Origin: Bradyrhizobium sp.
GTDB lineage: Bacteria; Pseudomonadota; Alphaproteobacteria; Rhizobiales; Xanthobacteraceae
Assembly: GCF_028868675.1 (NCBI RefSeq)
Contig: NZ_JAGWUA010000006.1
Location: 1 to 53,126, forward strand
DNA length: 53,126 bases
Direction of reading: 5' to 3'
How positions within the stretch are numbered: the stretch's first letter is position 1; each line of letters starts with the position of its first letter. Position numbers and translations under genes: made by a program. Under the pieces are notes generated by a model. It ran no database searches, was not told where the DNA came from, and saw nothing but the letters and a program-made list of their open reading frames with translations. Positions 36,543 to 43,355 of the stretch are shown here, piece after piece.

Positions 36543-36995
36543 CTAGCCGCCGCAGCCGCCGATGGTGACCTTCACGGTCTTCTGCTCCGTGAACAGGCTG
36601 CCGTCGCTCATCTTCGCGATCGCCACCACGTTCTGGGTGGCCGCGAGCCGGATCCGGATCGAGGCCTCGGCCTTGCCCGAGAGCGGCGTGAACATCAGCG
36701 TCGCGACGCCGGCGTTCGGGTTGCCGTCGGCGAGGATCATGACCTCCTTGACGTAGGCCTGCTCCGTCATCGGGCTCTCGACGCTGAGCGACAGCGGCAC
36801 TGTGTTGCCGTTCTCCGCGATCTCCGGCAGGTCGAGCGAGATCTTGCCCTTCACCGGCGCCTTGCCGCCGGTGAATTTCTCGATCCACTTGGCGGCGTCG
36901 TTGGTGACTTGCGCATCGGCCGCCATCGGCATCAGGGTCAGCATGACGAAGCCGCCCCCGAGCGCGAATGCCTGCCGTCGATTGATGGCTTTCAT
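36543..36995 (-). CDS. soxY: Sulfur carrier protein SoxY
   Basis: A 150-residue carrier with an export signal of twin-arginine type (MKAINRRQAFALGGG). It ends in the swinging-arm peptide VTIGGCGG, whose cysteine (C148) covalently holds the sulfur intermediates during thiosulfate oxidation. This C-terminus is diagnostic. Start 36995 has GGAGG upstream. It lies between soxX and soxZ with gaps of 17 and 20 bp. Confidence 0.97.
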   Translation of the reverse strand: MKAINRRQAFALGGGFVMLTLMPMAADAQVTNDAAKWIEKFTGGKAPVKGKISLDLPEIAENGNTVPLSLSVESPMTEQAYVKEVMILADGNPNAGVATLMFTPLSGKAEASIRIRLAATQNVVAIAKMSDGSLFTEQKTVKVTIGGCGG

Positions 36996-37012
36996 TCCTG
37001 TCCTCCTCGCTG

Positions 37013-37456
37013 TCAGTTCAGCGTCTTGAGATAAGCGACGACGTCCTCGACCTGCGCGGCCGTCAGGATCGTCTTGCCGACGAATTCGGGGCGCACCCGG
37101 CTCAAGCCGTCGTTCCGGTAGAACGCGGGCATCACGGTGTCGGCGAAGATGCGCTTGGGGTCGGCGACGATGAGGCGAAGCTGCGCCTCGCTGTAGCGGC
37201 CGGCGACGCCGTCGAGCGACGGGCCGAACTCGCCGTGGAATTCCTCGGACTTCAGGCTGGTGACCTGGTGGCAGGCCAGGCAATTGCCGAGCGTGCGCGT
37301 CAGGAACACCTTCTTGCCGGCGCCCGCATTGCCGGGCGCGCCGGTCAGCGATTTCGGCAGGGAGTCGTTGACGACATCGAGCTTGATCGGCTCCTGCGCG
37401 GAGGCGGCTGCCGCCCACAGACACAATGCCAACGCGGCGACGCGCGAGCGCTGCAT
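37013..37456 (-). CDS. soxX: Monohaem cytochrome SoxX
   Basis: A 147-residue periplasmic cytochrome with a Sec signal (residues 1-20). The haem motif is CLACH (59-63) in RTLGNCLACHQV, and the axial methionine is M109 in DTVMPAFYR. SoxX pairs with SoxA to form the SoxAX enzyme. It is the first gene of the long minus-strand sox operon; a promoter and candidate operator lie in the gap upstream. A GC-rich hairpin sits in its leader just before the ribosome binding site. Confidence 0.96.
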   Translation of the reverse strand: MQRSRVAALALCLWAAAASAQEPIKLDVVNDSLPKSLTGAPGNAGAGKKVFLTRTLGNCLACHQVTSLKSEEFHGEFGPSLDGVAGRYSEAQLRLIVADPKRIFADTVMPAFYRNDGLSRVRPEFVGKTILTAAQVEDVVAYLKTLN

Positions 37457-37470
37457 GTTCCCTACCCTTC

Positions 37471-37488
37471 ATGGCGGGGTGACGCCCG
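37471..37488 (-). other. Leader hairpin upstream of soxX
   Basis: GGCGGG and CCCGCC form a 6-bp GC stem with a 6-nt loop in the predicted soxX leader, ending just before the GGGTAGGGAA ribosome binding region. It may affect translation or mRNA stability; there is no T-run, so it is not a terminator. Confidence 0.35.
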
Positions 37489-37519
37489 CCTTCTCGCTGA
37501 TGGACTCACGGACCATCAA

Positions 37520-37560
37520 ATTCAGTTATCATGATATGTTGATGTAAAAGGCGGCGTCAA
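37520..37560 (-). promoter_or_regulatory. soxX operon promoter with overlapping candidate SoxR operator
   Basis: On the minus strand, TTGACG (37555-37560) and TATCAT (37531-37536) are separated by 18 bp and form a good sigma-70-type promoter about 70 bp before soxX. The -10 element lies inside the palindrome TATCATGATA (37527-37536) and overlaps the site ATTC-N8-TGAT (37520-37535), an imperfect copy of the ATTC-N8-GAAT site near soxW. A repressor here would block the -10 region. Confidence 0.6.
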
Positions 37561-37584
37561 GCGAAATTCGCGAACCGCTGTCAC

Positions 37585-38190
37585 CTAGCCGCTGGTGGCG
37601 AGGAATTCCCGGAACGAGCCGCGCTCATAGGCGCGCTCGCGCACGAAGCGGAACATCGCCAGGAAATGCTGCGGCTTGAGATAGCCGGGCGCGCGGGTAA
37701 CCTCCCGCGCCATCGGCTCTTTCGCCTCGATGCCGGCAGCCTGCGGCGGAAAGAACTGGAACGTCGGGGTGAAGCGGATTCCGTACTTCTGGGCGAGGTC
37801 CTTCTCCGACAATTCCTGCTTGTCGAAATCCGTAACCTTGCGGGAGCCGATCAGGTTGAGCTGCAGCACCTCGAAATTGTCGCGGATGTAGCTCGCGATC
37901 GCTTCGTCGGCAAAGTTCACCAGATGGGTCTCGCGGCAATAGGGGCAGCCGCGCAGCTCCCACATGATGACGAGGCGCTTGCCGCTCGCGGCCGCGCTCT
38001 CCAGATCCTCGCGCAAGTCGAGAAAACTCTGCAGGAACCAGGGTTCGTGGTAGAGGCCGTCCTCGCCGGGCGCAGGCTCGGCACGCGCTTCGCCGCCCGC
38101 TGCGACGACCGCAGCCCCCGACGTGAGCGCGAGGAAGCCGCGACGCGAGAACAGCGGGGCATGCATTCGAGAAGCTTGCGTGTCGGTCAT
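37585..38190 (-). CDS. soxW: Periplasmic thioredoxin SoxW, possibly leaderless mRNA
   Basis: A 201-residue thioredoxin-fold protein with a Tat-type signal (SRRGFLALTSGAAVVAAGG). The active site is ELRGCPYCRETH with C82 and C85. Together with SoxV and SoxS it keeps Sox cysteines reduced. Two starts are possible (38190 and 38166); neither has a ribosome binding site. A promoter with TTGTCA-N16-TATCAT would start transcription almost at 38190, which suggests a leaderless message or use of 38166. It ends 128 bp before soxX on the same strand, and soxX has its own promoter. Confidence 0.88.
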   Translation of the reverse strand: MTDTQASRMHAPLFSRRGFLALTSGAAVVAAGGEARAEPAPGEDGLYHEPWFLQSFLDLREDLESAAASGKRLVIMWELRGCPYCRETHLVNFADEAIASYIRDNFEVLQLNLIGSRKVTDFDKQELSEKDLAQKYGIRFTPTFQFFPPQAAGIEAKEPMAREVTRAPGYLKPQHFLAMFRFVRERAYERGSFREFLATSG

Positions 38191-38196
38191 TTGATG

Positions 38197-38224
38197 ATGA
38201 TATTCAAATGCTCGAATGTGACAA
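38197..38224. promoter_or_regulatory. soxW promoter with candidate SoxR operator ATTC-N8-GAAT
   Basis: On the minus strand, TTGTCA (38219-38224) and TATCAT (38197-38202) are 16 bp apart. The perfect inverted site ATTC-N8-GAAT (38202-38217) fills the space between them. As I recall, ArsR-type persulfide sensors of the SqrR/BigR group use this half-site arrangement, and the sox locus encodes such a regulator. The site also lies just before the ribosome binding site of the divergent helical-protein gene, so it could control both directions. Confidence 0.6.
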
Positions 38225-38236
38225 GGATTTCCCATC

Positions 38237-38959
38237 TTGCGCTGCATCATCGCTCTGCTGGCATGGCTCGTCGCAACGGGAGCCGGCCTCGGCGCCGAGG
38301 CCGGAAAGCCCGTTGATTTCCCGTCCGCCGTCCAGTCGGTCATGGCCAATCTGCGCACGGCGGCAAGCTACGCCCGCACCGGCAACATCGCGCTCGCCCA
38401 GATGGAGACCGAGGAGGCGCAGACCGCGTGGCAGGCGCTGCAAGACGGCGCAACTGCCGCTCCCCTGCCCCCTTACGCGCCGGCGGCGCTGCAGGATTTT
38501 CTCGCCAGGGGCCGCGCGCAGCTCAAGGGCATAAATGACGCGCTCGGCGGCGGCGACAACGTCGCGGCGGGCCGCGACCTCTTCGCGGTCCGCAAATCGT
38601 TCCATGATCTCCGGCGCAAATCGGGACTCTACGATCTCGGCGACTGCGTCTTCGAGATCGCGCCCGCGATGGAGAGGCTGCGCGCGGCTGCGACGGGCTT
38701 TGGCGAGCAGCCGGCCGGCGCACGCGCCGAAGACACCGTTTCCGCCGCCGCCGCGTTTCGCGACCGGCTGCAGCGCTGCAACGATTGGGCGAGCGCCGAG
38801 ATCTCCGCGCAGCCCGAATTCCGCCGGCTGATCGACGGCGCGACCGCCAGCGCAGGCGAGATCGCGCATGCGGCGATGGCCGGCGACGCCCCGCTGGTAC
38901 ATCGCTATCTGATCGAGCTGCAGTCCTACGCGCAGTTGCTCGACTTCCGCTTCGGCTAG
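38237..38959 (+). CDS. Exported helical protein of unknown function in the sox locus, TTG start
   Basis: A 240-residue protein with a Sec signal (MRCIIALLAWLVATGAGLGA). It is almost entirely amphipathic helix. The segments VMANLRTAASYARTGNIALAQ and QLKGINDALGGGDNVAAGRD are laid out like the four-helix bundle of cytochrome c', but there is no CxxCH; the two mature-chain cysteines are in LGDCVFE and LQRCNDW. I do not recognise a family. The TTG start has AAGGA 9 nt upstream. It is divergent from soxW, shares a 46-bp gap with the candidate SoxR operator, and ends 2 bp from the convergent soxV, so sulfur-dependent expression is likely. Confidence 0.75.
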   Translation: MRCIIALLAWLVATGAGLGAEAGKPVDFPSAVQSVMANLRTAASYARTGNIALAQMETEEAQTAWQALQDGATAAPLPPYAPAALQDFLARGRAQLKGINDALGGGDNVAAGRDLFAVRKSFHDLRRKSGLYDLGDCVFEIAPAMERLRAAATGFGEQPAGARAEDTVSAAAAFRDRLQRCNDWASAEISAQPEFRRLIDGATASAGEIAHAAMAGDAPLVHRYLIELQSYAQLLDFRFG

Positions 38960-38961
38960 CA

Positions 38962-39693
38962 TCAGCCGATGCTGGTCAGTCCGGGGAGGCGCTCCAGCAG
39001 CCACTGCGAGACTGACGGCATCAGGCCGGCGAGGAACGCCAGCCCGGTCGCGACCAGGAACGCGCCCATGGTCTTCTCGACGAGGCCGAGATGCCGACGC
39101 GCCCGGCCAAGCATCGCGACGAAACGGCCGGTGAAGGCGGCCGCGATCAGGAAGGGAATGCCGGTGCCGGCCGAATAGGCCAGCAGCAAGAGCGCGCCCC
39201 GGCCCGCCGTGTCTTCGGATCCCGCCATCAACAGCACCGCGGCGAGGATGGGGCCCGCGCAGGGCGTCCAGCCGAACGCGAAGGCGAGCCCCATGACGAA
39301 GGCGCCCGCCAGCCCCGCCGGCCGGTTCTCGACCTGCACGGTTGCGCTCCGGTAGAGCAGCGGAATCCGGATCAGGCCGAGAAAGTGCAGGCCCATGACG
39401 ATGATCAGGACGCCCGCGACCGTGCCGAGCGCCGACAGATGCGCGGTGATGAAGCGGCCCGCCAGCGATGCGGTCGTGCCGAGCGCGACGAAGACGAGCG
39501 AGAAGCCGGCGACGAAGGCCAGCGCCGCGACCAGCACGCGCGGCCGCAGCTCCGGCCGGTCGGCCGACAGCTCCGTGACCGAAACGCCGGCCATGTAGCA
39601 GAGGAAAGGCGGCACCAGGGGCAGGATGCAGGGCGAGAGAAAGGACAACAGACCGGCGACGAAGGCCGCCCCGAGCGTGACGTCCAGACCCAT
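38962..39693 (-). CDS. soxV: CcdA-family thiol-electron transporter SoxV
   Basis: A 243-residue membrane protein with six segments of the CcdA/DsbD type. The redox cysteines lie in the first and fourth segments: SFLSPCILPLVPPFLCYMAG and FGWTPCAGPILAAVL. It transfers reducing equivalents from cytosolic thioredoxin to the periplasmic SoxW or SoxS. It is read divergently from soxS across a 91-bp AT-richer gap, and convergently with the unknown helical-protein gene. Confidence 0.93.
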   Translation of the reverse strand: MGLDVTLGAAFVAGLLSFLSPCILPLVPPFLCYMAGVSVTELSADRPELRPRVLVAALAFVAGFSLVFVALGTTASLAGRFITAHLSALGTVAGVLIIVMGLHFLGLIRIPLLYRSATVQVENRPAGLAGAFVMGLAFAFGWTPCAGPILAAVLLMAGSEDTAGRGALLLLAYSAGTGIPFLIAAAFTGRFVAMLGRARRHLGLVEKTMGAFLVATGLAFLAGLMPSVSQWLLERLPGLTSIG

Positions 39694-39716
39694 TCCCGCG
39701 CCCTCATCCCTAGCAC

Positions 39717-39736
39717 ATATCCGAATTTAATGATAT
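39717..39736. promoter_or_regulatory. Dyad in the soxV-soxS gap, candidate regulatory site
   Basis: ATATC-N10-GATAT (39717-39721 and 39732-39736) is a perfect 5-bp dyad in the divergent promoter gap. On the minus strand it contains TATCAT (39730-39735), the same hexamer that serves as the -10 candidate before soxX and soxW. No good ATTC-N8-GAAT match occurs here. Confidence 0.45.
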
Positions 39737-39784
39737 AAAGAGGTCGAGAAGTCCAGAAGGAAGTCCACCAGAAGCCTTGCCGTG

Positions 39785-40156
39785 ATGACCCGGTTCACCA
39801 TCCATCTCGCCGCTGCCGCGATTTTCGCGCTGCTCGCAACGACCGCTTCCGCCGCCGAGCTCGTGATGTTCGAGCGCGCCGGCTGCGTCTGGTGCGCGCG
39901 TTTCGACGCCGAGGTCGCGCCGATCTACGGCAAGACCGACGAGAGCCAGGCCGCGCCGTTGCGCCGTGTCGATTTGGGCCGCCCCCTGCCCGCCGACCTC
40001 GCCGGAATCGATCCGGGCGCCTTCACACCGACGTTCGTCGTGCTAGACGACGGACGCGAGATCGGGCGTATTCGCGGCTATCCGGGGGACGCCTTCTTCT
40101 TCGGCCTCCTGGGCCGGATCCTGACCAACGCGGGACCGGCGTCCGGCCGGTCGTGA
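39785..40156 (+). CDS. soxS: Periplasmic thioredoxin-like SoxS
   Basis: A 123-residue thioredoxin-fold protein with a Sec signal (MTRFTIHLAAAAIFALLATT, cleavage near ASAAE). The active site is FERAGCVWCARF with C34 and C37. In known Sox systems SoxS keeps the carrier SoxYZ reduced and active. A GTG at 39782 precedes the ATG by one codon; ribosome binding is poor at both. It leads the soxS-soxR-soxT set and is divergent from soxV. Confidence 0.9.
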   Translation: MTRFTIHLAAAAIFALLATTASAAELVMFERAGCVWCARFDAEVAPIYGKTDESQAAPLRRVDLGRPLPADLAGIDPGAFTPTFVVLDDGREIGRIRGYPGDAFFFGLLGRILTNAGPASGRS

Positions 40157-40175
40157 CCACAGGGATTGCAGAGCA

Positions 40176-40526
40176 ATGTCACTGCCGAAACTGAAAGAGA
40201 TCGAAGGCTCCGCCGAGCTCGAGCAGATGATCGAGAAGGCGCGCGAGGCCAGCGACATGCTGAAGGCGCTCTCGCACGAATCGCGCCTGCTGCTGCTCTG
40301 CATCCTCGCCGAGGGCGAGAAGTCGGTGACCGAGCTCGAGCAGTTCCTGGGCGAACGGCAGTCGACGGTCTCGCAGCAGCTCGCGCGGCTGCGGCTCGAT
40401 CGCCTCGTCACGACGCGCCGCGACGGCAAGGCGATCTATTACAGCCTCGCCAACGAAGAGGTGCGCAAGATCCTGACCGCCATCTACGACGTGTTCTGCG
40501 AGCCGGTCCGTCGCCGCCGCAGGTGA
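40176..40526 (+). CDS. soxR: ArsR-family repressor SoxR with persulfide-sensor cysteine pair
   Basis: A 116-residue winged-helix ArsR-family repressor. The DNA-binding helix is in GERQSTVSQQLARLRLDRLV and the wing in TTRRDGKAIYYSL. Two cysteines, C42 (LLLLCILAEGEKS) and C108 (YDVFCEP), sit at the positions of the two reactive cysteines of SqrR/BigR-type persulfide sensors, and no metal-binding CxC motif of arsenic sensors is present. It should repress the sox promoters and release them when persulfide links the cysteines. It lies 19 bp after soxS and 73 bp before soxT. It is unrelated to the MerR-type SoxR of enterobacteria. Confidence 0.92.
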   Translation: MSLPKLKEIEGSAELEQMIEKAREASDMLKALSHESRLLLLCILAEGEKSVTELEQFLGERQSTVSQQLARLRLDRLVTTRRDGKAIYYSLANEEVRKILTAIYDVFCEPVRRRRR

Positions 40527-40599
40527 GGCTGCGGCACTGGATTTTCGCGCCGCGCCGGCGCACATTGCCCGCCAGACGGAACGAGCCCATCCGGGAGGA

Positions 40600-41673
40600 A
40601 TGCTGAGTCCTTCGACCATCGCGTTTGCGTGCGGGCTTACCGCCGGCGCCCTGCTCGGCGTCGCCGGCCGGGCCGGCCGATTCTGCACGCTTGCGATGCT
40701 CGAGGATGCGTTCTTCGGATCGGACTTTCGCCGCCTGAAATCCTTCGCACTGGCCGCGGCGGTGGCGCTGCTGGCAACGCAGGCGCTGGCCCGGTTCGGC
40801 ATCGTCGACCTGTCGCGGTCGATCTATCTGACGCCGTCGATCGGGCTCGGCGGCGCCGTCGTCGGCGGGCTGATGTTCGGCGTCGGCATGGCGCTGGTGG
40901 GCACCTGCGGCTTCGGCACGCTGGTGCGCATCGGCGGCGGAGACTTGCGCGCGATCGTCGTCTTCCTCGTGCTCGGTATCTCGGCGCTGGCGACCATGCG
41001 CGGCATCACCGGAATGCTGCGCGTGCTGCTGATCGAGCCGCTGTCGCTGCGGCTGCCCGAAGGCACCAACCAGACGCTGACGTCGCTGCTCGGCCCCGGT
41101 TTCGGCGCGGCCCTCGCCATCTCCATCGCCGCCGCACTGGCGTGGTGGGCGCTCGCCGACGGCAAGCTGATCCGCTCGCCGAGGCTGTTCGCCTCCGGCC
41201 TTGCGGTCGGCGCGGCGATCGCGTTCGGCTGGTTCGCCACCGGCTGGCTTGCGGACGACGAGTTCGATCCGGTCCGCGTCTCGTCGCTGAGCTTCGTCGC
41301 CCCGCTCGGCGACGCCATCCTCTATATCGCCACCTTCTCCGGCGCGCGGCTGAATTTCGGCATCGGCTCGGTCGCCGGCGTCGTTGCCGGCTCGCTTGCC
41401 TCAGCCATGCTCGCACGCGGCTTCCGCTGGGAGGCCTGCGACGACGCGCGCGAACTGAAGCGCCACATGACCGGTGCGCTGCTGATGGGCATCGGCGGCA
41501 TCATGTCGATGGGATGCACCATCGGACAGGGTCTGTCCGCGTTCTCCACCCTCGCGGTGTCGGCCCCGATCGCGATGCTCTCGATCGCCTGCGGCGCGCG
41601 GCTCGGCCTCGAATTCACCATGACCGGCGAATGGCTGCCGGCCGTGCGCCGGCTGTTCGGGGCTTCGACGTAG
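40600..41673 (+). CDS. soxT: YeeE/YedE-family transporter SoxT
   Basis: A 357-residue membrane protein with about ten segments. YeeE/YedE cysteine motifs are GRAGRFCTLAMLEDA, MALVGTCGFGTLVR and MSMGCTIGQGLSAFS. By family and position it is the SoxT transporter for thiosulfate or another sulfur species. GGGAGGA lies unusually close to the ATG at 40600 (almost no spacer), so translation may be weak or coupled. It forms the plus-strand soxS-soxR-soxT set. A second family member lies at the far end of the locus (28667-29782). Confidence 0.88.
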   Translation: MLSPSTIAFACGLTAGALLGVAGRAGRFCTLAMLEDAFFGSDFRRLKSFALAAAVALLATQALARFGIVDLSRSIYLTPSIGLGGAVVGGLMFGVGMALVGTCGFGTLVRIGGGDLRAIVVFLVLGISALATMRGITGMLRVLLIEPLSLRLPEGTNQTLTSLLGPGFGAALAISIAAALAWWALADGKLIRSPRLFASGLAVGAAIAFGWFATGWLADDEFDPVRVSSLSFVAPLGDAILYIATFSGARLNFGIGSVAGVVAGSLASAMLARGFRWEACDDARELKRHMTGALLMGIGGIMSMGCTIGQGLSAFSTLAVSAPIAMLSIACGARLGLEFTMTGEWLPAVRRLFGAST

Positions 41674-41696
41674 CATGGCCACTCAGCACTTATTGC

Positions 41697-41785
41697 AGGG
41701 TGGGCAAAGCGAAAGCGTGCCCACCATCTTGCTTCAACGCTCGCAGAAGAGGTGGGCACGGCGCGTTCGCGCCTTTGCCCACCCT
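41697..41785. repeat. Nested palindromic repeat element (REP-like) between soxT and the peptide-binding protein
   Basis: AGGGTGGGCAAAG (41697-41709) and CTTTGCCCACCCT (41773-41785) are perfect 13-bp inverted arms. Inside, GTGCCCACC (41717-41725) and GGTGGGCAC (41751-41759) form a second inverted pair, so the core GGTGGGCA occurs four times in alternating orientation over 89 bp. It lies between convergent genes and could end transcription in both directions. Intergenic repeats of this kind are common in Bradyrhizobium-type genomes; I recognise the type, not a specific named family. Confidence 0.8.
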
Positions 41786-41802
41786 ACGCTGTCACTCGAC
41801 CA

Positions 41803-43299
41803 CTATTCCCACGACCAGGCCGAAAAATCGTTCTCGAACTGCGGGACCTGCTGCCAGACGCCCTTCAGCTTCTTGTTGGCGATGGTGATCCATTGCGGCT
41901 GGAACAGGAAGCCCGCCACCGCGTCGGTCGCCAGCATCTTCTGGGCCTCGCCGAGCAGCTTCGCGCGGCCGGCCTCGTCGGGCGTCGACATGATCTTCTT
42001 GTAGAGATCGTTGAACGCGGGCGACTGGTAGCCGAGATAGTAGTCCGGCTCGGTCAGCTTCACGAGGTCGAACGGTTCGACATGGGAGACGATGGTGAGA
42101 TCGTAATTGTGCGGGCCGTTGGGCGCGAAGACCTGCGACAGCCATTGCGCCCATTCGACGTTCTCGATCTTGGCGACGATACCGACCTTGGCGAGCTGGG
42201 CCGCGAGAATCTCGCCGCCCTGCCGTGCGTAGGGCGGCGGCGGCAGCTTCAGCGACAATTCGAGCGGCGTGGTGACGCCGGCTTCCGCCAGGAGTTTCTT
42301 GGCCTTCTCGGGATCGTAGGGGTTGATGCCGGTGGTGTCGACATAGCCGAGCGAGCCCGGGGTATAGAAGCTGCCGATCGGCGTGCCGAAGCCGTCGACG
42401 GCGCCGTCGATCATCGCCTTGCGGTCGATCGCGGCCAGGATCGCGCGACGCACCCGCACGTCGTCGAGCGGCTTCCTCTTCTCGTTGATGCCGACGATGG
42501 TCTTGGCCTTGGAGCCGCCGATCAGCACGGCAAAGCGCGCATCCGCCTTGAACTGAGCGAGGCTGCGGGCGGCCGTGACGCGCGGAAACGCATCGACGTC
42601 GCCCGACAGCAGCGCCGCGACCTGCGCGGCCGGATCGGAGATGAAGCGGATCGTCACCTTGGAGAGCTTGATCGCGGAGGCGTTGCGGTAGTCGGCCCAC
42701 TTGTTCAGCGTGATCGAGGAGCCCTTGGCCCAGGCGCCGAGCTGATACGGGCCGGTGCCGATGGGCTGGGTGGCGTCGGTCGGCGCGCTCTTCGGCTCGA
42801 CGATCGACGCGCTCGCCTGCCCCATCAGGAACGGGAAGTTCGGCTCGGAATATTTCAGCGCAATGACGACGGTGTCGGCGTCCGGCGTCGCGATCGACTC
42901 GAAGCTCTGGAACAGGCTCTTGTCCTTGTTGGTCGAGGTCGCCACCGCGTTGCGCTCGAACGAGAATTTTACCGCGGCGGAATTGAAGGGCTCGCCGTTC
43001 TGGAATTTCACGCCCTTGCGCAGCTTGAACGTATAGGTCTTCAGGTCGGGCGCCGCCGTCCAGCTCTCGGCCAGCAAGGGCGAGACCGTGCCGTCCTCGT
43101 TGATCTTGGTGAGCGTCTCGTAGATGTTGTAGAGCGTGACTTCCGCAATCGCTGCGGCGGCCGCCACGGTCGGATCGAGCCCCGGCGGCTCCAGCGTCAT
43201 GCCCATGACGACGCTGTCCTTCTTGCCCTGCGCCAGCGCCGGAAGCGGCGCCGACGCAAAGGCGGCGGCGACCGCGATGATGATGAGTTTCTTGAACAT
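41803..43299 (-). CDS. ABC transporter peptide-binding protein (SBP family 5)
   Basis: A 498-residue periplasmic binding protein with a Sec signal (MFKKLIIIAVAAAFASAPLP, cleavage after ALAQ). The family 5 landmarks are GLDPTVAAAAAIAEVTLYNIYETL, AESWTAAPDLKTYTFKLRKGVKFQNGEPF, PIGTGPYQL and VRRAILAAIDRKAMI. The start at 43299 has GGGGAG 8 nt upstream and is preferred over 43305. It is the last gene of the dppBCDF set, 56 bp after the dppF-like gene. Family 5 proteins bind peptides, nickel chelates, opines or glutathione; the ligand here is unknown. Confidence 0.93.
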   Translation of the reverse strand: MFKKLIIIAVAAAFASAPLPALAQGKKDSVVMGMTLEPPGLDPTVAAAAAIAEVTLYNIYETLTKINEDGTVSPLLAESWTAAPDLKTYTFKLRKGVKFQNGEPFNSAAVKFSFERNAVATSTNKDKSLFQSFESIATPDADTVVIALKYSEPNFPFLMGQASASIVEPKSAPTDATQPIGTGPYQLGAWAKGSSITLNKWADYRNASAIKLSKVTIRFISDPAAQVAALLSGDVDAFPRVTAARSLAQFKADARFAVLIGGSKAKTIVGINEKRKPLDDVRVRRAILAAIDRKAMIDGAVDGFGTPIGSFYTPGSLGYVDTTGINPYDPEKAKKLLAEAGVTTPLELSLKLPPPPYARQGGEILAAQLAKVGIVAKIENVEWAQWLSQVFAPNGPHNYDLTIVSHVEPFDLVKLTEPDYYLGYQSPAFNDLYKKIMSTPDEAGRAKLLGEAQKMLATDAVAGFLFQPQWITIANKKLKGVWQQVPQFENDFSAWSWE

Positions 43300-43355
43300 G
43301 CGCATTTCTCCCCGGCCATTCACGTTGTCAGTCTAGGCCAATCCGACACGAGACG

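Noticed and set aside
38190-38358. Upstream extension of soxW to 38358
   Set aside because: It would run through the soxW promoter and the divergent gene, and would place non-signal sequence before the Tat signal.
40176-40526. Arsenic-sensing ArsR or superoxide-sensing SoxR
   Set aside because: The metal-binding cysteine motif of arsenic sensors is missing, the protein is not of the MerR family, and the neighbours are sox thiosulfate genes.
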